From NCBI RefSeq assembly GCF_037975245.1, contig NC_092565.1:1806499-1870498 (forward strand): 64,000 nucleotides of DNA, in the 5' to 3' direction. The DNA comes from Apostichopus japonicus. Its lineage: Eukaryota > Echinodermata > Holothuroidea > Aspidochirotida > Stichopodidae. Each line of letters opens with the position of its first letter. The stretch's first letter is position 1. The position numbers and the translations under genes were made by a program. Under the pieces are notes generated by a model. That model was not told the origin of the DNA. It searched no databases and worked only from the letters and a program-made list of their open reading frames with translations. Shown here piece by piece: positions 10,040 through 19,990 of this stretch.

Positions 10040-11839
10040 CTGGAAGTTAAAAAATGGATTAAAACTGTTGGGCCAACAAGATGACATACTGTACTACTGT
10101 ACCTGCAGCTGTCATGGTTTGTTGAAATACAAATTCAAATACTCACAGATCCATGTTAGTCCAAAGTCACACATAGTTTGAAGTTGTCATTTTTCAAAAA
10201 ATTCATACCTAGCTGCGTAGACATTGTTACATGTGTAATCGCATATATACATTTGCTGTAAGAGCATATACAACTAGCTTTGGTTTATTTATTTATTTAA
10301 GGGTTTTGGTTAGCTCAACCTCTCGATGACCTTTGACCTATATTTTTCACAACTTCTGATGGCATATATCCACCAGGAATGTTCATTGTGTGTAAGTTTC
10401 ATCAAAATCAGTCATGTAAGCATGTAAGCATATAGTCCTGATCATTTTGAACAATTTTGAACAGATAGATGAACAGATGGACAATTGCATTCCGGGTTTC
10501 GATTACTGTTATGTGTTTCTCATGTTATTAATCATGTTCCCTCCTCTCTTCTCTTCTCTTCATAGATGTGTAGGTCTCATCCGAGCAAACTAGTGAGGAA
10601 TACAGAGAGAATTACGGTTGAAGGTGTGGGGGATGTTGTACAATGAAGGGATTCAAGCATGCTCAGCTGAAGCTACTGTACTATTTTCATTAAAACTGAC
10701 AAACTCTTTTAGTCCCCCAAAATATCCAGCCATTAGTCCTGTCTCAATGTGTGCTTTCATACTTGGGCAGTTTCAACAGTCATCAAATGTATACCTATCT
10801 ATTACTCGCACCATAAAGCTTTTGTGCATGGCTGCAGTCATCATGCAAGCACACAAAAGCTCACCTTTTTTAATAGCTTGTGAGGTGTCATTTATCATGT
10901 TTTGAGGTGAAGATGAAACTGTAGGCTGGTTTTCAATAGGGCTTAAATCCATGGGTTGTTTTCAAGATTAGGGAGTTCCCCACCTCTGGAAGTAAAGCAG
11001 CCTTACATATAGGCTAGTAAGAACAATGAAGTGCACCACATGGTAATGTGGACAAGCAATAGTAACAGTATTCTTACACATATGTAGGCAATGGAGAATC
11101 AACATCAGTGACCAAAATGGGCATCCCAGCAACATAATACAAGGATGCAGTAAAAAGAGATCTTCAAAAAAGGTAAAAATGTACCAAACTTGTGATATGA
11201 GCATTTAGAAGAGTTATTTTGTCCAGGATCCTCAGTAAGGGCTATTTCAAGGCTAAAAGAATTAAATTTTTAAAGATTTGCATTCATTCAAATTGGACTA
11301 GGGAGATGAGTAAACCTTCCCCCCTGTGATAAGGAGGGGGGCTGTGTTTATTACAAAGTAACTGGCTTTGTTTTAATATCATAAAGACCTTGGATGATTC
11401 ATCGTCTTTAAGACTATAAAGGTAAAACAATTTGAAAATTAAAAAACCAAGCTAAAACACACCTGAGTTGCTGGTAGATGTAAATATTTTTGACATATTT
11501 CCATGTGGATTTGGAGACTGTCAACAAAAAAAGCATGTGTTGACAAAATATTACTAAAAAGATGAAAGGGTTGCCAATCCCTTGTCTATAAATAGATGTT
11601 GGAATTAATTCACTTACTACTTTGCATATGCATACAGTCATCATCCAAATAGATAAATTCATGAAGTTGGCCCATCATTCCTTTGTGATATATTAAATCG
11701 CCTGTAGTTGCAGGCAAATACAAGTTGACGCCTGGGGAGACAATTTTTGGAATTCTTATTTGGAAAATGCATGAAGATCTTGCCACTTGAGACACATAAC
11801 AGACTGCATTACTTGACTACGCAGAAAACACTTGTTAAT
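10040..11839. other. Unassigned DNA with one splice-acceptor-like site
   Basis: A long pyrimidine tract (10539-10560, CTCTTCTCTTCTCTT) ends in CATAG at 10565, a textbook acceptor. It is followed by a 26-codon frame from ATG 10566 to TGA 10646 (MCRSHPSKLV...). This might be a small terminal exon of a plus-strand gene, but nothing else supports it. The remainder holds only short frames without features. Confidence 0.3.
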
Positions 11840-11876
11840 CAGTGGCGCACATCCGTTCCGAAGAGTGGGGGGAATG

Positions 11877-12130
11877 ATATTAGTAGACTATCTAAGCGGA
11901 GCGCCACCATTAGTTGGCGCGGAGCATACAAGAAAATTTTAGGCTTTACAAACCCCCCAGATGGCCAAAAACGGCCCCCGGAGTGTTTTAGGCTGAATGA
12001 GTTCAGCTTTGAAATATAAATTTCATGTATGCAATTCCTCAATTATTGAGAAAATATTCAATCTATGAAAACAGTAATACATGTCAGATGAGTTGAGATG
12101 GTACAATAATCATAATGAATTGTGCATCCT
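11877..12130 (+). repeat. Family C module, copy 2
   Basis: AGCGGAGCGCCACCATTAG, TTGGCGCGGAGC, CAAACCCCCCAGATGGCC, a near-symmetrical AAAACGGCC, then a tail with TTTCATGTATGCAATT..TCAATTATTGAGAAAA and CAGATGAGTTGAGATGGTAC. The tail matches copy 3 almost point for point. Confidence 0.85.
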
Positions 12131-12427
12131 CTTTCATTTATTCTGTCTGCCAAGCTCCCGTATTTACCTTCTGTATCTCTATTACCTTTGTCCATCACCC
12201 CATCCATAGTCCATACATGTTCATTACTCAAGTGCCTCACCATCCATAGTCGGTGTTGTTGTCAATATAGACGGTTCTCTGTAACAATCCCTTCCTGGTG
12301 GGTAATGGCTATCAGTGATCGTCAGTTTGCAATCTTATATATAAACTACAAACAGCAAATGTATAGGGGGGGATGCAGGATTTGTGACAGGGGGGGTCTG
12401 ACTGGTCCAGCCGCGCCTGAACGTACG

Positions 12428-12670
12428 ACTATCTAAGTGGAGCGCCACCATCGGTTGGCGCGGAGCGTACCAGAAAATTTTTGGCTTTACAAACCCCCCA
12501 GATGGCCGGAAACGGCACTTCCCGAGTATTCTAAGCTGCATGTACCTAGCCTGAAAATATGGATCTCATGTCTGCAATTTCTCAATTGATGAGAAAAAAA
12601 CAATCTATGAAATATGGTAATACATATCAGATGAGTTGAGATGATACAAAAATCATAATGCCTTTAGCTC
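12428..12670 (+). repeat. Family C module, copy 3
   Basis: Same landmarks as copy 2, including CAAACCCCCCAGATGGCCGG, ACGGCACTTCCCGAG and the tail CAGATGAGTTGAGATGATAC. Head and tail are both preserved, so the repeated unit is at least about 240 bp. Confidence 0.85.
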
Positions 12671-12706
12671 CCAATCCTCCTCCCGTTCCGTCACCACTGT
12701 TTGATG

Positions 12707-12946
12707 CAGGGCCGGATCCAGGATTCTGGAAGGGTGAGGGGTTTGGCCTCCAGTGATCCTAGGGTCTAAGGGGAGTGGGTTTCCCTCTATCCATTGTGAA
12801 ATTCTTGGATATTTAAGTACAACAGGGAACCCCCTTCAATTTAGCCATGCAAAGCACCTCTCTCTTTTTTTTACTCTTTTTTTTTGGGGGCCAAGAGCAG
12901 GGGGGGGTCCGGACCCCCTGGACCCCCCCCTCTGGATCCGCGCCTG
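12707..12946. mobile_element. Short hAT-type MITE
   Basis: Left end CAGGGCCGGATCCAGGAT; the reverse complement of the right end is CAGGCGCGGATCCAGAG, so the termini match over about 17 bp with few differences. The interior is 240 bp, G/C-homopolymer-rich and non-coding. The flanks GTTTGATG and ATGTAACC do not form an 8-bp duplication, so one side may be rearranged. Confidence 0.55.
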
Positions 12947-13381
12947 ATGTAACCAATAATCGTCAGATATAGAACGCACCTGGGCGTCAAAGCCTTATTA
13001 CAATAAAGAACAAGTTAAGTGGTTAAGTGGAATACTTTTTGACATCTAATGCCCTTTTTAGAAACACATAAATTTTGAGCGCCTGATGTGTGTAGTGTTC
13101 AAATCCTGAATGCCTACTGTTCAAATGCTTAACGCTACAGCGCTCAATTGTGAAACGCTGGCGTTCAAATTTTGAACGCTAGCAAATATATGTAAGTGTT
13201 TAAAGAGGCATTTAGACGTCAACACGATGCAAGCTCTTCAAGTAGGCTAGGCATATCACTCCATCCTCAACATATTCTGACGCCCGACTCGTTATATCAT
13301 AGGCCTATATTCGTTACATTTTGTTGTTGTTTGTTTGCAGTGTATGGAACCCTGGAGTGAGAACAGCTACCCTAATTTTAA
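12947..13381. other. Unassigned DNA
   Basis: No coding or RNA feature. The stretch 13075-13195 repeats short phrases such as GAACGCT, AACGCT and TTCAAAT (for example GCGTTCAAATTTTGAACGCT) that give weak internal symmetry. Confidence 0.35.
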
Positions 13382-13614
13382 CTTTATTTTATTTTATTTT
13401 ATTTTATTTTATTTTATTTTATTTTATTTTATTTTATTTTATTTTATTTTATTTTATTTTATTTTATTTTATTTTATTTTATTTTATTTTATTTTATTTT
13501 ATTTTATTTTATTTTATTTTATTTTATTTTATTTTATTTTATTTTATTTTATTTTATTTTATTTTATTTTATTTTATTTTATTTTATTTTATTTTATTTT
13601 ATTTTATTTTATTT
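13382..13614. repeat. (ATTTT)n microsatellite, about 46 units
   Basis: An uninterrupted pentanucleotide run of about 233 bp. A 5-bp unit cycles through all frames, so it creates 98-100-codon open frames of repeating F, I, L, Y that are meaningless as genes. Confidence 0.97.
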
Positions 13615-13959
13615 GTAGACTGATTGTGTAGACTATCCCCCTTTACCAAAAAGTGGGGGGATATATCCCCTCATCTCCCCCGGGATGTGAGCACCTTTTA
13701 ACGTCTTCTCATTGTCAACACCAGCATGTCCATACGCAGTGGTAATAATCCAGCGCAATGCATGAAGATCACACCACACTGAGAGATATACTAGTCAACT
13801 GTATAGCAGTTCCCACATTTGCAATGACATGTAGTATCAATTGCAGGAGACTGCAAATTGATTCATATGCAGCACCGGCCAAGAAGACCAACCTGTATGT
13901 GTGAGTAATGCCAAGAATTTAATATGAGTTCCACTCGGAACCAATTAATTCAGTCATTA
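13615..13959. other. Unassigned DNA
   Basis: G/C homopolymer pieces (GTGGGGGGATATATCCCC near 13655) flank otherwise unremarkable sequence. No gene seen. Confidence 0.35.
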
Positions 13960-14786
13960 GACCCGCGATGTAGCCAAGAATTTGAAAGGGGGGGCACCTT
14001 TTGCGATTGATCTGGATTTTCAAAGTTGTAGGCACGACTATCTGAGCGGAGTGCCACCTTTTGGCGCGGAGAGCGCACAAGAACATTTTTGGTTTTATAA
14101 ACCCCCCCAGATAGCCAGAAACGGCCCTTTCCCGAGTGTACATTCTGGTTCCCTGGCATCTTGCTAACTTGAGACACCTCATTCAATATACTTTTTAACC
14201 AAAAAAACAAACAAGTTAAAATAGTACGTAATTCAATACTACATAATGTATTTAAAATTAGCAAGGTACATGTACAGAGTAGTCTTACCTTTTCAACTTC
14301 TGATACTTGTAGACACAAAGATAGGCCAGAAATATCTTTGATACAACTATAGCCAGTAATTGTCTTTGATACAACTGTAGCTAGTAAATGTTTAAGTTAG
14401 CCTAATAAGAGAAGGCGAGAGCTATCCGACGATTGCCATCTGATGCAAATTTCTCAACTGTTTTCTCAACTGAAATATTATCTGCGTAAACGAGTTCTTA
14501 ACTAGATGTTTAAAAACTGACAAGATCAGATCCTAGTCTTTTTCAGCGGGTAGAGTGTTGAATGAAACGGCACGCGATAGAAATGACAGCCTAGATGACA
14601 GAAGAATAGGTCACCTAATTTAGCCATATTCTTGCTACGTTCATTTCAATAGTTTTCCTGTCTCGACTCTTAAACTCATCCAGCAAGCCTATGGATTTGA
14701 ATTATGGGTGTTTTTAAAAAAAAGATAACTTGGCCAAAAAAGGTGTAGGCCCGGGCTTACAGTGCTACATACTGGCTACGCCCCTG
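13960..14786. mobile_element. Possible hAT-like element carrying family C copy 4
   Basis: The left part reads CGCGATGTAGCCAAGAATTTG followed by a G-run; the right end reads CTGGCTACGCCCCTG, whose reverse complement CAGGGGCGTAGCCAG is a common hAT terminus. The flank after the right end is ATCATATG. The best left-flank match (TTCATATG at 13862-13869) would put the left end about 90 bp earlier. Ends are therefore uncertain. The interior has no coding capacity. Confidence 0.35.
14040..14165 (+). repeat. Family C module, copy 4
   Basis: GAGCGGAGTGCCACC, TTTTGGCGCGGAGAGCGCAC, AACCCCCCCAGATAGCC and AACGGCCCTTTCCCGAGTG in the family order. It lacks the CATCGGTTGG centre. Confidence 0.75.
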
Positions 14787-15340
14787 ATCATATGATATCA
14801 TATTCTCAGCAGATTTTGTTTCCTGTTTGAATTCTTTTACATAATATATCAGAAAGGCAACATAGTGCTCTTCTACAATTTTTCCAGTAAGATGATTCTT
14901 GTTTATTGTCCAATGTCTGGACTTTAATACATTTGACGAACTTAACTGATGGACAATATAAACTTTCATATTTTGTAATATAGCCAGATATGCAGTGGCC
15001 TAAGAAAACAAATATCATTATCGCAGTGTATTAGCAGTGTAATAATTATATATAGGAAGTGCGTATCACGTACGATTGCTAGCTTAGCTTCATAACATGC
15101 TGTTCGTGCAACAACTTAGGATGAAACATAGAAAGGATGAGAACGAACGTTGTCGACGTTGTTTTGCATACGGTTCGTGACATTCCATAGAGTGCGGTTA
15201 GGTAGGCAATATGTATTTTATTACGCAGTGGCCAACTGTATAGGCTTGTAATAGGCTATAGGACTAAATTTAGCTAATTGCATCTGCCAAACTAAGTAAG
15301 TAGTTGAATCAGTAGGTGTGAATGTTACTACTATTATAAT
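14787..15340. other. Unassigned DNA
   Basis: No exon, RNA gene or repeat landmark recognised. Two overlapping minus-strand frames (14757-15018) have no features. Confidence 0.35.
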
Positions 15341-15390
15341 CTGGGGCGTGATTTGAGTTGTGAAAGTAGGGGTCACACCTGCCAGCAAGA

Positions 15391-15600
15391 CTGTAAGCGG
15401 AGCGCCACCATCGGTTGACGCGGAGTGTACAAGATATTTTTTGGCTTTACAAACCCTCCAGATGGCCGGAAAACAGCACTTCCCGAGTGCTCTAGGCTGC
15501 ATGTACCCATCCTTGAAATATGGATCTCATGTCTGCAATTGTATCTAGATAGTTCATTTTCGTTTAAAAATTTGAAGAGGATTGATAGTAGAACATATGG
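15391..15600 (+). repeat. Family C module, copy 5
   Basis: TAAGCGGAGCGCCACCATCG, TTGACGCGGAG, TTTTTTGGCTTTACAAACCC, ACTTCCCGAGTGCTCTAGGC, GCATGTAC. The preceding CTGGGGCGTGATTTGAG (15341) may be the element end that carries it. The inverted phrase GAATCCGCCCTTTAG at about 15835 may be the other end. Confidence 0.8.
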
Positions 15601-15639
15601 TGAGATGGTGATGTACAACTTTTGTTATATGTCACTATC

Positions 15640-15760
15640 TAAGCGGAGCGCCATCATCGGTTGGCAAGGAGCGTCGAAATTTTCGATGAAAGGTACCCTT
15701 AGATCGGTAAAATTAACACCCATATAATAAGCTTTAAATTGCATCTAAACAATTAATGAA
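15640..15760 (+). repeat. Family C variant, copy 6
   Basis: Starts ATCTAAGCGGAGCGCCATCA, then diverges to a different 3' half: GAAATTTTCGATGAAAGG, TAAAATTAACACCC, TTGCATCTAAACAATT. The same 3' half (TAACAATAAATCGCATCTAG) follows the module at 31222, so there are at least two subfamilies. Confidence 0.7.
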
Positions 15761-15849
15761 CGTGTGTAAATTAAGGGGGGACGGATAGAAGAACTTATAT
15801 GGTGATGTACAACTGAAGCTTATATCATGTGAGAATCCGCCCTTTAGTA

Positions 15850-16342
15850 GCACGGACGTTAACTAATGGACACTGGCCGTTTCTGCACCATTCAAGGTTA
15901 TTAGTTTGGAAAGTGAGCGTGTATATTACGTAACTATTTCCCTCTCAAGTAGCGTGATTCACCTTAGCCATACACGCAAATTAAACATAATTTTTACGTT
16001 TGATGATTGTTTTAATATTTTAGGAGCCTTAGCTGGATCATTTATACCATATTTAGTGGTCGAATTAACCAATTTGATGCAGTATTCATCAAAATAGGTC
16101 AGTTTGAGAAGTTTAATTCTGATCTGAACGTTCAAATTGTGCCGATCTCTCAGCGTGCACCCTCCCTAGAAGAAAAACCCGCGTATTTCAGTTCCGGCGC
16201 GACCAGCGAAGCCCGGCGATCGTGAATCTGATGCACTACAGCGTTGTAAACACTTTGCCCTTGGTCTAAAGATTTGGTCGCTATCAAGTTAAAATTAGAA
16301 TTAAATGCCCTTATTTATGTCTCGGCCCTTTGATCAAGTAGA
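15850..16342 (+). other. CpG-containing stretch upstream of a possible gene start
   Basis: From 16140 to 16250 the sequence is richer in CG dinucleotides (CCCGCG, TTCCGGCGCGACCAGCG, CCCGGCGATCG) than its neighbours. It precedes an ATG/donor pair at 16343-16371, so it could be a promoter or 5' untranslated region. No specific promoter element is claimed. Confidence 0.25.
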
Positions 16343-16371
16343 ATGGTACAGAAAAGACTTCGATTGAAGAG
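16343..16371 (+). CDS. Possible short first coding exon
   Basis: An ATG in good context (AGAATGG) opens MVQKRLRLK and runs into a consensus donor, GAAGAG|GTGAGTAC at 16371/16372. The short basic N-terminus and the CpG-richer DNA upstream are what one expects of a first exon. The next candidate plus-strand exon is at 18388, but phases do not match if joined directly (AGA ACT ... TGA), so an intermediate exon would be needed. The product is not recognised. Confidence 0.3.
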
Positions 16372-16923
16372 GTGAGTACTACGCTATGTAGCCTACAACT
16401 TCTAGTTAGAACTATGCTACGCTATCTAGCCTAGGCCACAGTCACTCGTAACGTTATGTAGGTGTATAATATATAAACACGGAGATTATATACTATACAC
16501 TTACATAACGTTACAAGTGCCTGTGGCCAAGGCTTGCCCTGTATCACATTCACATCAATCCAATCCTTGTTTCGTTTCAGGTTTGACAAACTTACTAATA
16601 CTAGGCGAAGCATAGTCGGAACATTAGTTAAGATTATCTAAAATGTTAGGCCTAAACGATTCAAATGCTAAGGAAGCTTAGATATAGGCTAGGTTCTATG
16701 CCTTTGTTTATGTTTTGCATCCGCGAAATTTGTAGCCATGCGCATCACAGTATTTTTTTTGTGTATTATAGCATAGGCCTAGCCTAATACTAATAGTAAT
16801 ACTACTGAGAACACTAGCCGAGGCCTACTTGTAGTTGTATTGCAAGAACTACAGTACGAGCTTAGTCTAGAACTACAAGTAGTGTGAATGAGTTAAACAA
16901 TGTTTGGACAAGTATATACTTTA

Positions 16924-17197
16924 GGCCGTGGCTATTCTTACGACTACGTCGTAACAATTATTTATAAACTATTCTTACGACATCGGCGAATTCATGCGAA
17001 TTCAAAGTAAATAAAGCAACTGCGCATGAAGTAGGGGTAACCCTAACTCTAACCCTCAATCCAACCCTAAACCTAACCCTAACCGGAAATTATTGTTACT
17101 CCTGGTCGTAAAAATAGTACTCCTAGTCGTAAACTAGCAACTGCGCATGCGCAAAAGGGAATTATTGTTACAACTAGTCGTAAGAATAGCCACTTTG
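16924..17197. mobile_element. MITE carrying telomere-like repeats, copy 1
   Basis: Termini GGCCGTGGCTATTCTTACGA and (reverse complement of right end) CAAAGTGGCTATTCTTACGA are inverted copies. The 9-bp sequence TATACTTTA flanks both sides exactly (16915-16923 and 17198-17206), a target duplication. Inside are several CCCTAA/AACCCT hexamers (17040-17092) and repeated TAGTCGTAA phrases. It is 274 bp with no coding capacity. A second copy with its own target duplication is at 25936-26164. Confidence 0.85.
17040..17092 (-). repeat. Degenerate telomere-type (TTAGGG) tract inside the MITE
   Basis: AACCCTAACTCTAACCCTCA continues as AACCCTAAACCTAACCCTAA: about seven hexamer-spaced CCCTAA-like words with point changes. 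It is shared with the other MITE copy (GGTTAGGG and TTTAGGGTTA at about 26050-26072), so it belongs to the element and is not a chromosome end. Confidence 0.8.
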
Positions 17198-17489
17198 TAT
17201 ACTTTAAGCATTATAATCGGTTCTTATCTTTTGTGCCTTCAGGTTTTTTCTCTGCCATAGGGTGATTGATGTGTATTTGACTGTCCCTCCTGATGCTTTC
17301 TTTTCTACTATTATTAGTTTATTACAAGTTATACAAAAATATAACTTATCTAAACTTACGAGGCTAGGCCGGGTCTTACTAGCTGTGACCTAGCCAAGGT
17401 GGAGCCTAATTAAAATCAGTATTCACTTAAAATCCGGTACTTTCCAAAAATTTGTTCTCAGTTATTATCAATGAACAATCAAGGTGACT

Positions 17490-17570
17490 GATGTCTAGAG
17501 CTGAGGTAAATTGACCAAAGGTGACCATATTTGAATATCTGGCATATATAGGGCCAATGCCATTTTGATG
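17490..17570 (+). repeat. Family R fragment
   Basis: GAGGTAAATTGACCAAAGGTGACCATATTTG and ATCTGGCATATATAGGGCCAATGCC in family order, with the central part deleted. Confidence 0.65.
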
Positions 17571-18387
17571 CATGCACAAAATGAGTGCATCCATCCTAGT
17601 AAACTCTAGGCTCTGACTAGGCTAAGCCTAGTTCCATGTGCCAGGTCAGTTTTTAGTCTTTATGGCTTGTAAGACCGTTTGTATAGACCTACAGGAAAAG
17701 GACTTTGCTTATCATGAGAGTTTTAAGTTGGGCTGACATATTTTTTACCTAACGATAATTAGTAGTTGTTCTGAAGCCACATTGCAGATAAATTAATTGT
17801 TCTGTTTAATAACAAAATACCAAGATCTCTCGCTTTATGGCAAGGGGCACAATTCTCAAGAGTAAACAGCCACCAACTAGTTTTTAACAAATGAGCAAAA
17901 TGATCAATTTACAGGAGGAGGAGACTACCACTGCACTCTATTGTACCGTATATATAATTTTAAATTTTGGGCTCAAATCCCTTTCAATTAATGCATGATG
18001 TCGCACACCCCGCCTCTCCATTCTCCACTTTTGAAAAAGGATTGTATCTTGTGACCATAATGCAGCAGGACAGTTTGATTGCAAGGGGGGGGGGGGATAT
18101 TTCAATGAAAACATGGGCAATGTATTGTTATCTCTGGTAGGGTCAAATAGAACCCATTCATTAATGTACACCATATTGACTTTTACTTTTCACATGGCAC
18201 AGTTGAGAACTACACAGTTGGCACAGTTGAGTTGAGTACCACAAAAATCTTCAGACAAATCATTACAACCCCACCCCTACCAACCTAATTGAATTGGGCC
18301 CATACAAAAGAAAACTTTGAAACTAAAAGCCAAGTCACAGATTATGATCTTTACCCACTGTTCATTTATTGCTTGTTTTTCTTGTAG
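17571..18387. other. Putative intron or intergenic DNA
   Basis: No coding evidence. A G-run lies near 18085-18095. It ends at the acceptor-like TTGTTTTTCTTGTAG just before 18388. Confidence 0.3.
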
Positions 18388-18487
18388 AACTAACTGTTGG
18401 CCTTGAGAGGAATAGAGAAGGAGAAAGTAAAAAAGGAGCAAAGCTAAGCAAATCCAGAAACAAAGTAGATGCTCCGCTTCTGAAGAA
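18388..18487 (+). CDS. Candidate internal exon, lysine-rich
   Basis: Strong acceptor (GCTTGTTTTTCTTGTAG) before 18388 and donor GAAGAA|GTGAGTTG at 18487/18488. The 100-bp interval has one open frame, giving LTVGLERNREGESKKGAKLS then KSRNKVDAPLLK, hydrophilic and rich in lysine. No domain is recognised. It would follow the short exon at 16343 only with another exon between them. Splice signals and composition are the only evidence. Confidence 0.3.
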
Positions 18488-18559
18488 GTGAGTTGTGACA
18501 GAAAAGTTCTGTCATGGATGGCAGAAAACTACTTGGAAGAATGTCCTGTCGTTCTCCAT

Positions 18560-18860
18560 TTCCCGGTAGTAGCCAGAGCTTGAAAGGCCAACAAAGTGGT
18601 TGGAAGGCTTCAACTACCAGCGCATAAACTGCCTGACAAAAGTACAGGTGATGGCAATCCTTCAAATACAAGGTGCAGATGTAATGTTAAAAAACAAAAC
18701 AACATTGAGGATAAACTTTTGGATGGGTATATGGAGTCGAGGAAACTAATATTTTCATTTGCATGTGACCCATTTGATTGAGACAATGAAGATAGTACCT
18801 ACCATCTTGTGCAGTGTGAGGATCATGGCTTTCATTTTATTTGCCAGCAGACAACCACCA
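18560..18860 (+). pseudogene. Possible coding relic
   Basis: An open frame of 61 codons (ending TGA at 18781) contains NTRCRCNVKKQ...DGYMESRKLIF, and reading on past the stop gives DNEDSTYHLVQCEDHGFHF. The continuation after a single stop and a cysteine/histidine-rich look suggest a decayed exon. A second frame over the same bases is also open for about 60 codons, so this is weak. Confidence 0.2.
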
Positions 18861-18984
18861 ACACCTTCCTTTCCTCTTAAGTTTAAATACCCTAAGAATA
18901 GGCTGCTTTAGTGTTATTGGAATATACAACTATTGGCAGGACTATCCAACAAATAGTCTAATATAAAATTAAAATGTCGTTTGC

Positions 18985-19135
18985 ATAAGGAGACTGTGTT
19001 TGAGAGCTTTGAGGCAGCACAAACCACATGGTCACATGCTTTTCGTTTTTGCAGTCAATCGCTGAATACTGTATCATTGTGAAGTAGGTCTGGTTGCCCT
19101 TTTTCACACTGAAGGTATGGCAATTCTCCAAGTCA
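18985..19135 (+). repeat. Dispersed repeat related to the 27.3-kb tandem array, copy 1
   Basis: Shares GGCAGCACA, CCACATG, ACATGCTTTTCGTTTTTGC, AGTCAAT.GCTGAATA, TGTATCATT and TTGCCCTTTTTCACA.TGAAG with 28270-28440. It also shares the GAGAG..GAGGCAGCACA start with the 197-bp tandem units. Confidence 0.7.
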
Positions 19136-19198
19136 AGTCAATTTGCCCCAACCCTCCCCAAACCCACAAACCCATAGCTACATAGTCTACAGCGAATC

Positions 19199-19453
19199 TC
19201 ATTGAATGACACTAATGTCTGTAGGTTTATCCCAAGATAGGTCTATGTATGTATAGTAGTTAAAGGTGGGATCGCTCGTAATTTCCTCGTAAATTCTGTC
19301 CTTCACACCACCCGATTCAAAAATAATATCAATACTACCCTCTATCGGATCGTCGCTGTTGTCTCGTAATTTCTCAGCAATCCCGTATTTACGGCTAGTA
19401 AGCAATAAACGGGTTCGGTTACTTGAACGGTGGCCTTGGCGAAATTCCTGCAT
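19199..19453 (-). CDS. 84-aa open frame of unknown function
   Basis: ATG at 19453, TGA at 19199-19201. The protein begins MQEFRQGHRSSNRTRLLLTS. It has an acidic middle (DNSDDPIEGSIDIIF) and ends in an aromatic/acidic segment (NYYTYIDLSWDKPTD). Composition is balanced and protein-like, and the DNA is GC-richer than its surroundings. In-frame reading continues 14 codons upstream of the ATG with no ATG. A perfect 12-bp hairpin lies 22 bases upstream, and a second hairpin lies about 200 bases upstream. No family is recognised. It could be a complete small gene, a last exon, or part of an unrecognised mobile element; the hAT element begins about 240 bp upstream. Confidence 0.4.
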   Translation of the reverse strand: MQEFRQGHRSSNRTRLLLTSRKYGIAEKLRDNSDDPIEGSIDIIFESGGVKDRIYEEITSDPTFNYYTYIDLSWDKPTDISVIQ

Positions 19454-19474
19454 AGTTTCTTGTCTGTGGCAGTA

Positions 19475-19502
19475 CAGGGAGTTGTTATGGAACAACTCCC
19501 TG
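19475..19502. other. Perfect 12-bp stem, 4-nt loop hairpin
   Basis: CAGGGAGTTGTT (19475-19486), loop ATGG, AACAACTCCCTG (19491-19502). The arms are exact reverse complements. It lies in the would-be 5' leader of the 84-aa frame. Confidence 0.9.
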
Positions 19503-19654
19503 GTCAGTAGTATGCGGTATTACGCCGCGTTTTCGTGTGTGTTGTGTGATACAAAACTCAGTGCTTTGTTTTACGTTCAGAACTTTTCACAACTAATGGG
19601 CTGTACAGTATAGGTTACGGTCGAGCTTTGCATCAGGCGTAATAGTTCGACCAA

Positions 19655-19677
19655 GGAGCTGCTACTCTAGCAGTTCC
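19655..19677. other. Second hairpin near the 84-aa frame
   Basis: GGAGCTGCTA (19655-19664), loop CTC, TAGCAGTTCC (19668-19677): a 10-bp stem with one mismatch. It is between the first hairpin and the start of the hAT element. Confidence 0.7.
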
Positions 19678-19879
19678 CTGCTTTTACTCTTTTAGGCATG
19701 GGCGGCGATCATGGGGGGGACGGGGGGGACATGTCCCCCCAATATTTTTGGTGGGGGGATATAGTATCTAATATCCCCCCCCCCAATATTTGGTGGCATA
19801 GTGTTTTTTAAGCATATGTTTTGTATTTTTTTTATGATATCGCTAGTAATTTCAAAATAGAAAATGCTTAGATGCAACT

Positions 19880-19990
19880 TACAAGGCCTGGGAAGTGCCA
19901 TTTCCAGCGATCTGGGAGACATTTTCGGCCAAAATTTTCTTTTGTGCTTCGTGCCAACTTATGGCGGTGCTACGCTTACAAAGTCTGGGT
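19880..19990 (-). repeat. Family C module, copy 7
   Basis: Reverse orientation: AAGTGCCATTTCCAGCGATC, AAAATTTTCTTTTGTGC, GCCAACTTATGGCGGTGC, TACGCTTA correspond in order to the reversed family landmarks. Confidence 0.75.

Larger units (their letters stand above)
11840..12699. mobile_element. Possible composite hAT-like element
   Basis: The left end CAGTGGCGCAC and right end GTCACCACTG are of the CAGTGGCG/CGCCACTG type common at hAT ends; another such end, GTCGCCACTG, is at 31521-31530. Between them lie two tandem-like family C copies. The 8-bp flanks (TTGTTAAT and TTTGATGC) do not match. This may be two truncated elements side by side rather than one. Confidence 0.3.

Noticed and set aside
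12707-12946. Exact 8-bp target duplication for the short hAT MITE
   Set aside because: The flanks GTTTGATG and ATGTAACC do not match, so the element call rests on its termini alone.
13321-13631. 98-100-codon open frames of repeating F, I, L, Y
   Set aside because: They are the translation of the (ATTTT)n microsatellite in different frames.
17040-17092. Chromosome end or ancient telomere fusion
   Set aside because: The same hexamers sit inside a second MITE copy, so the element explains them.
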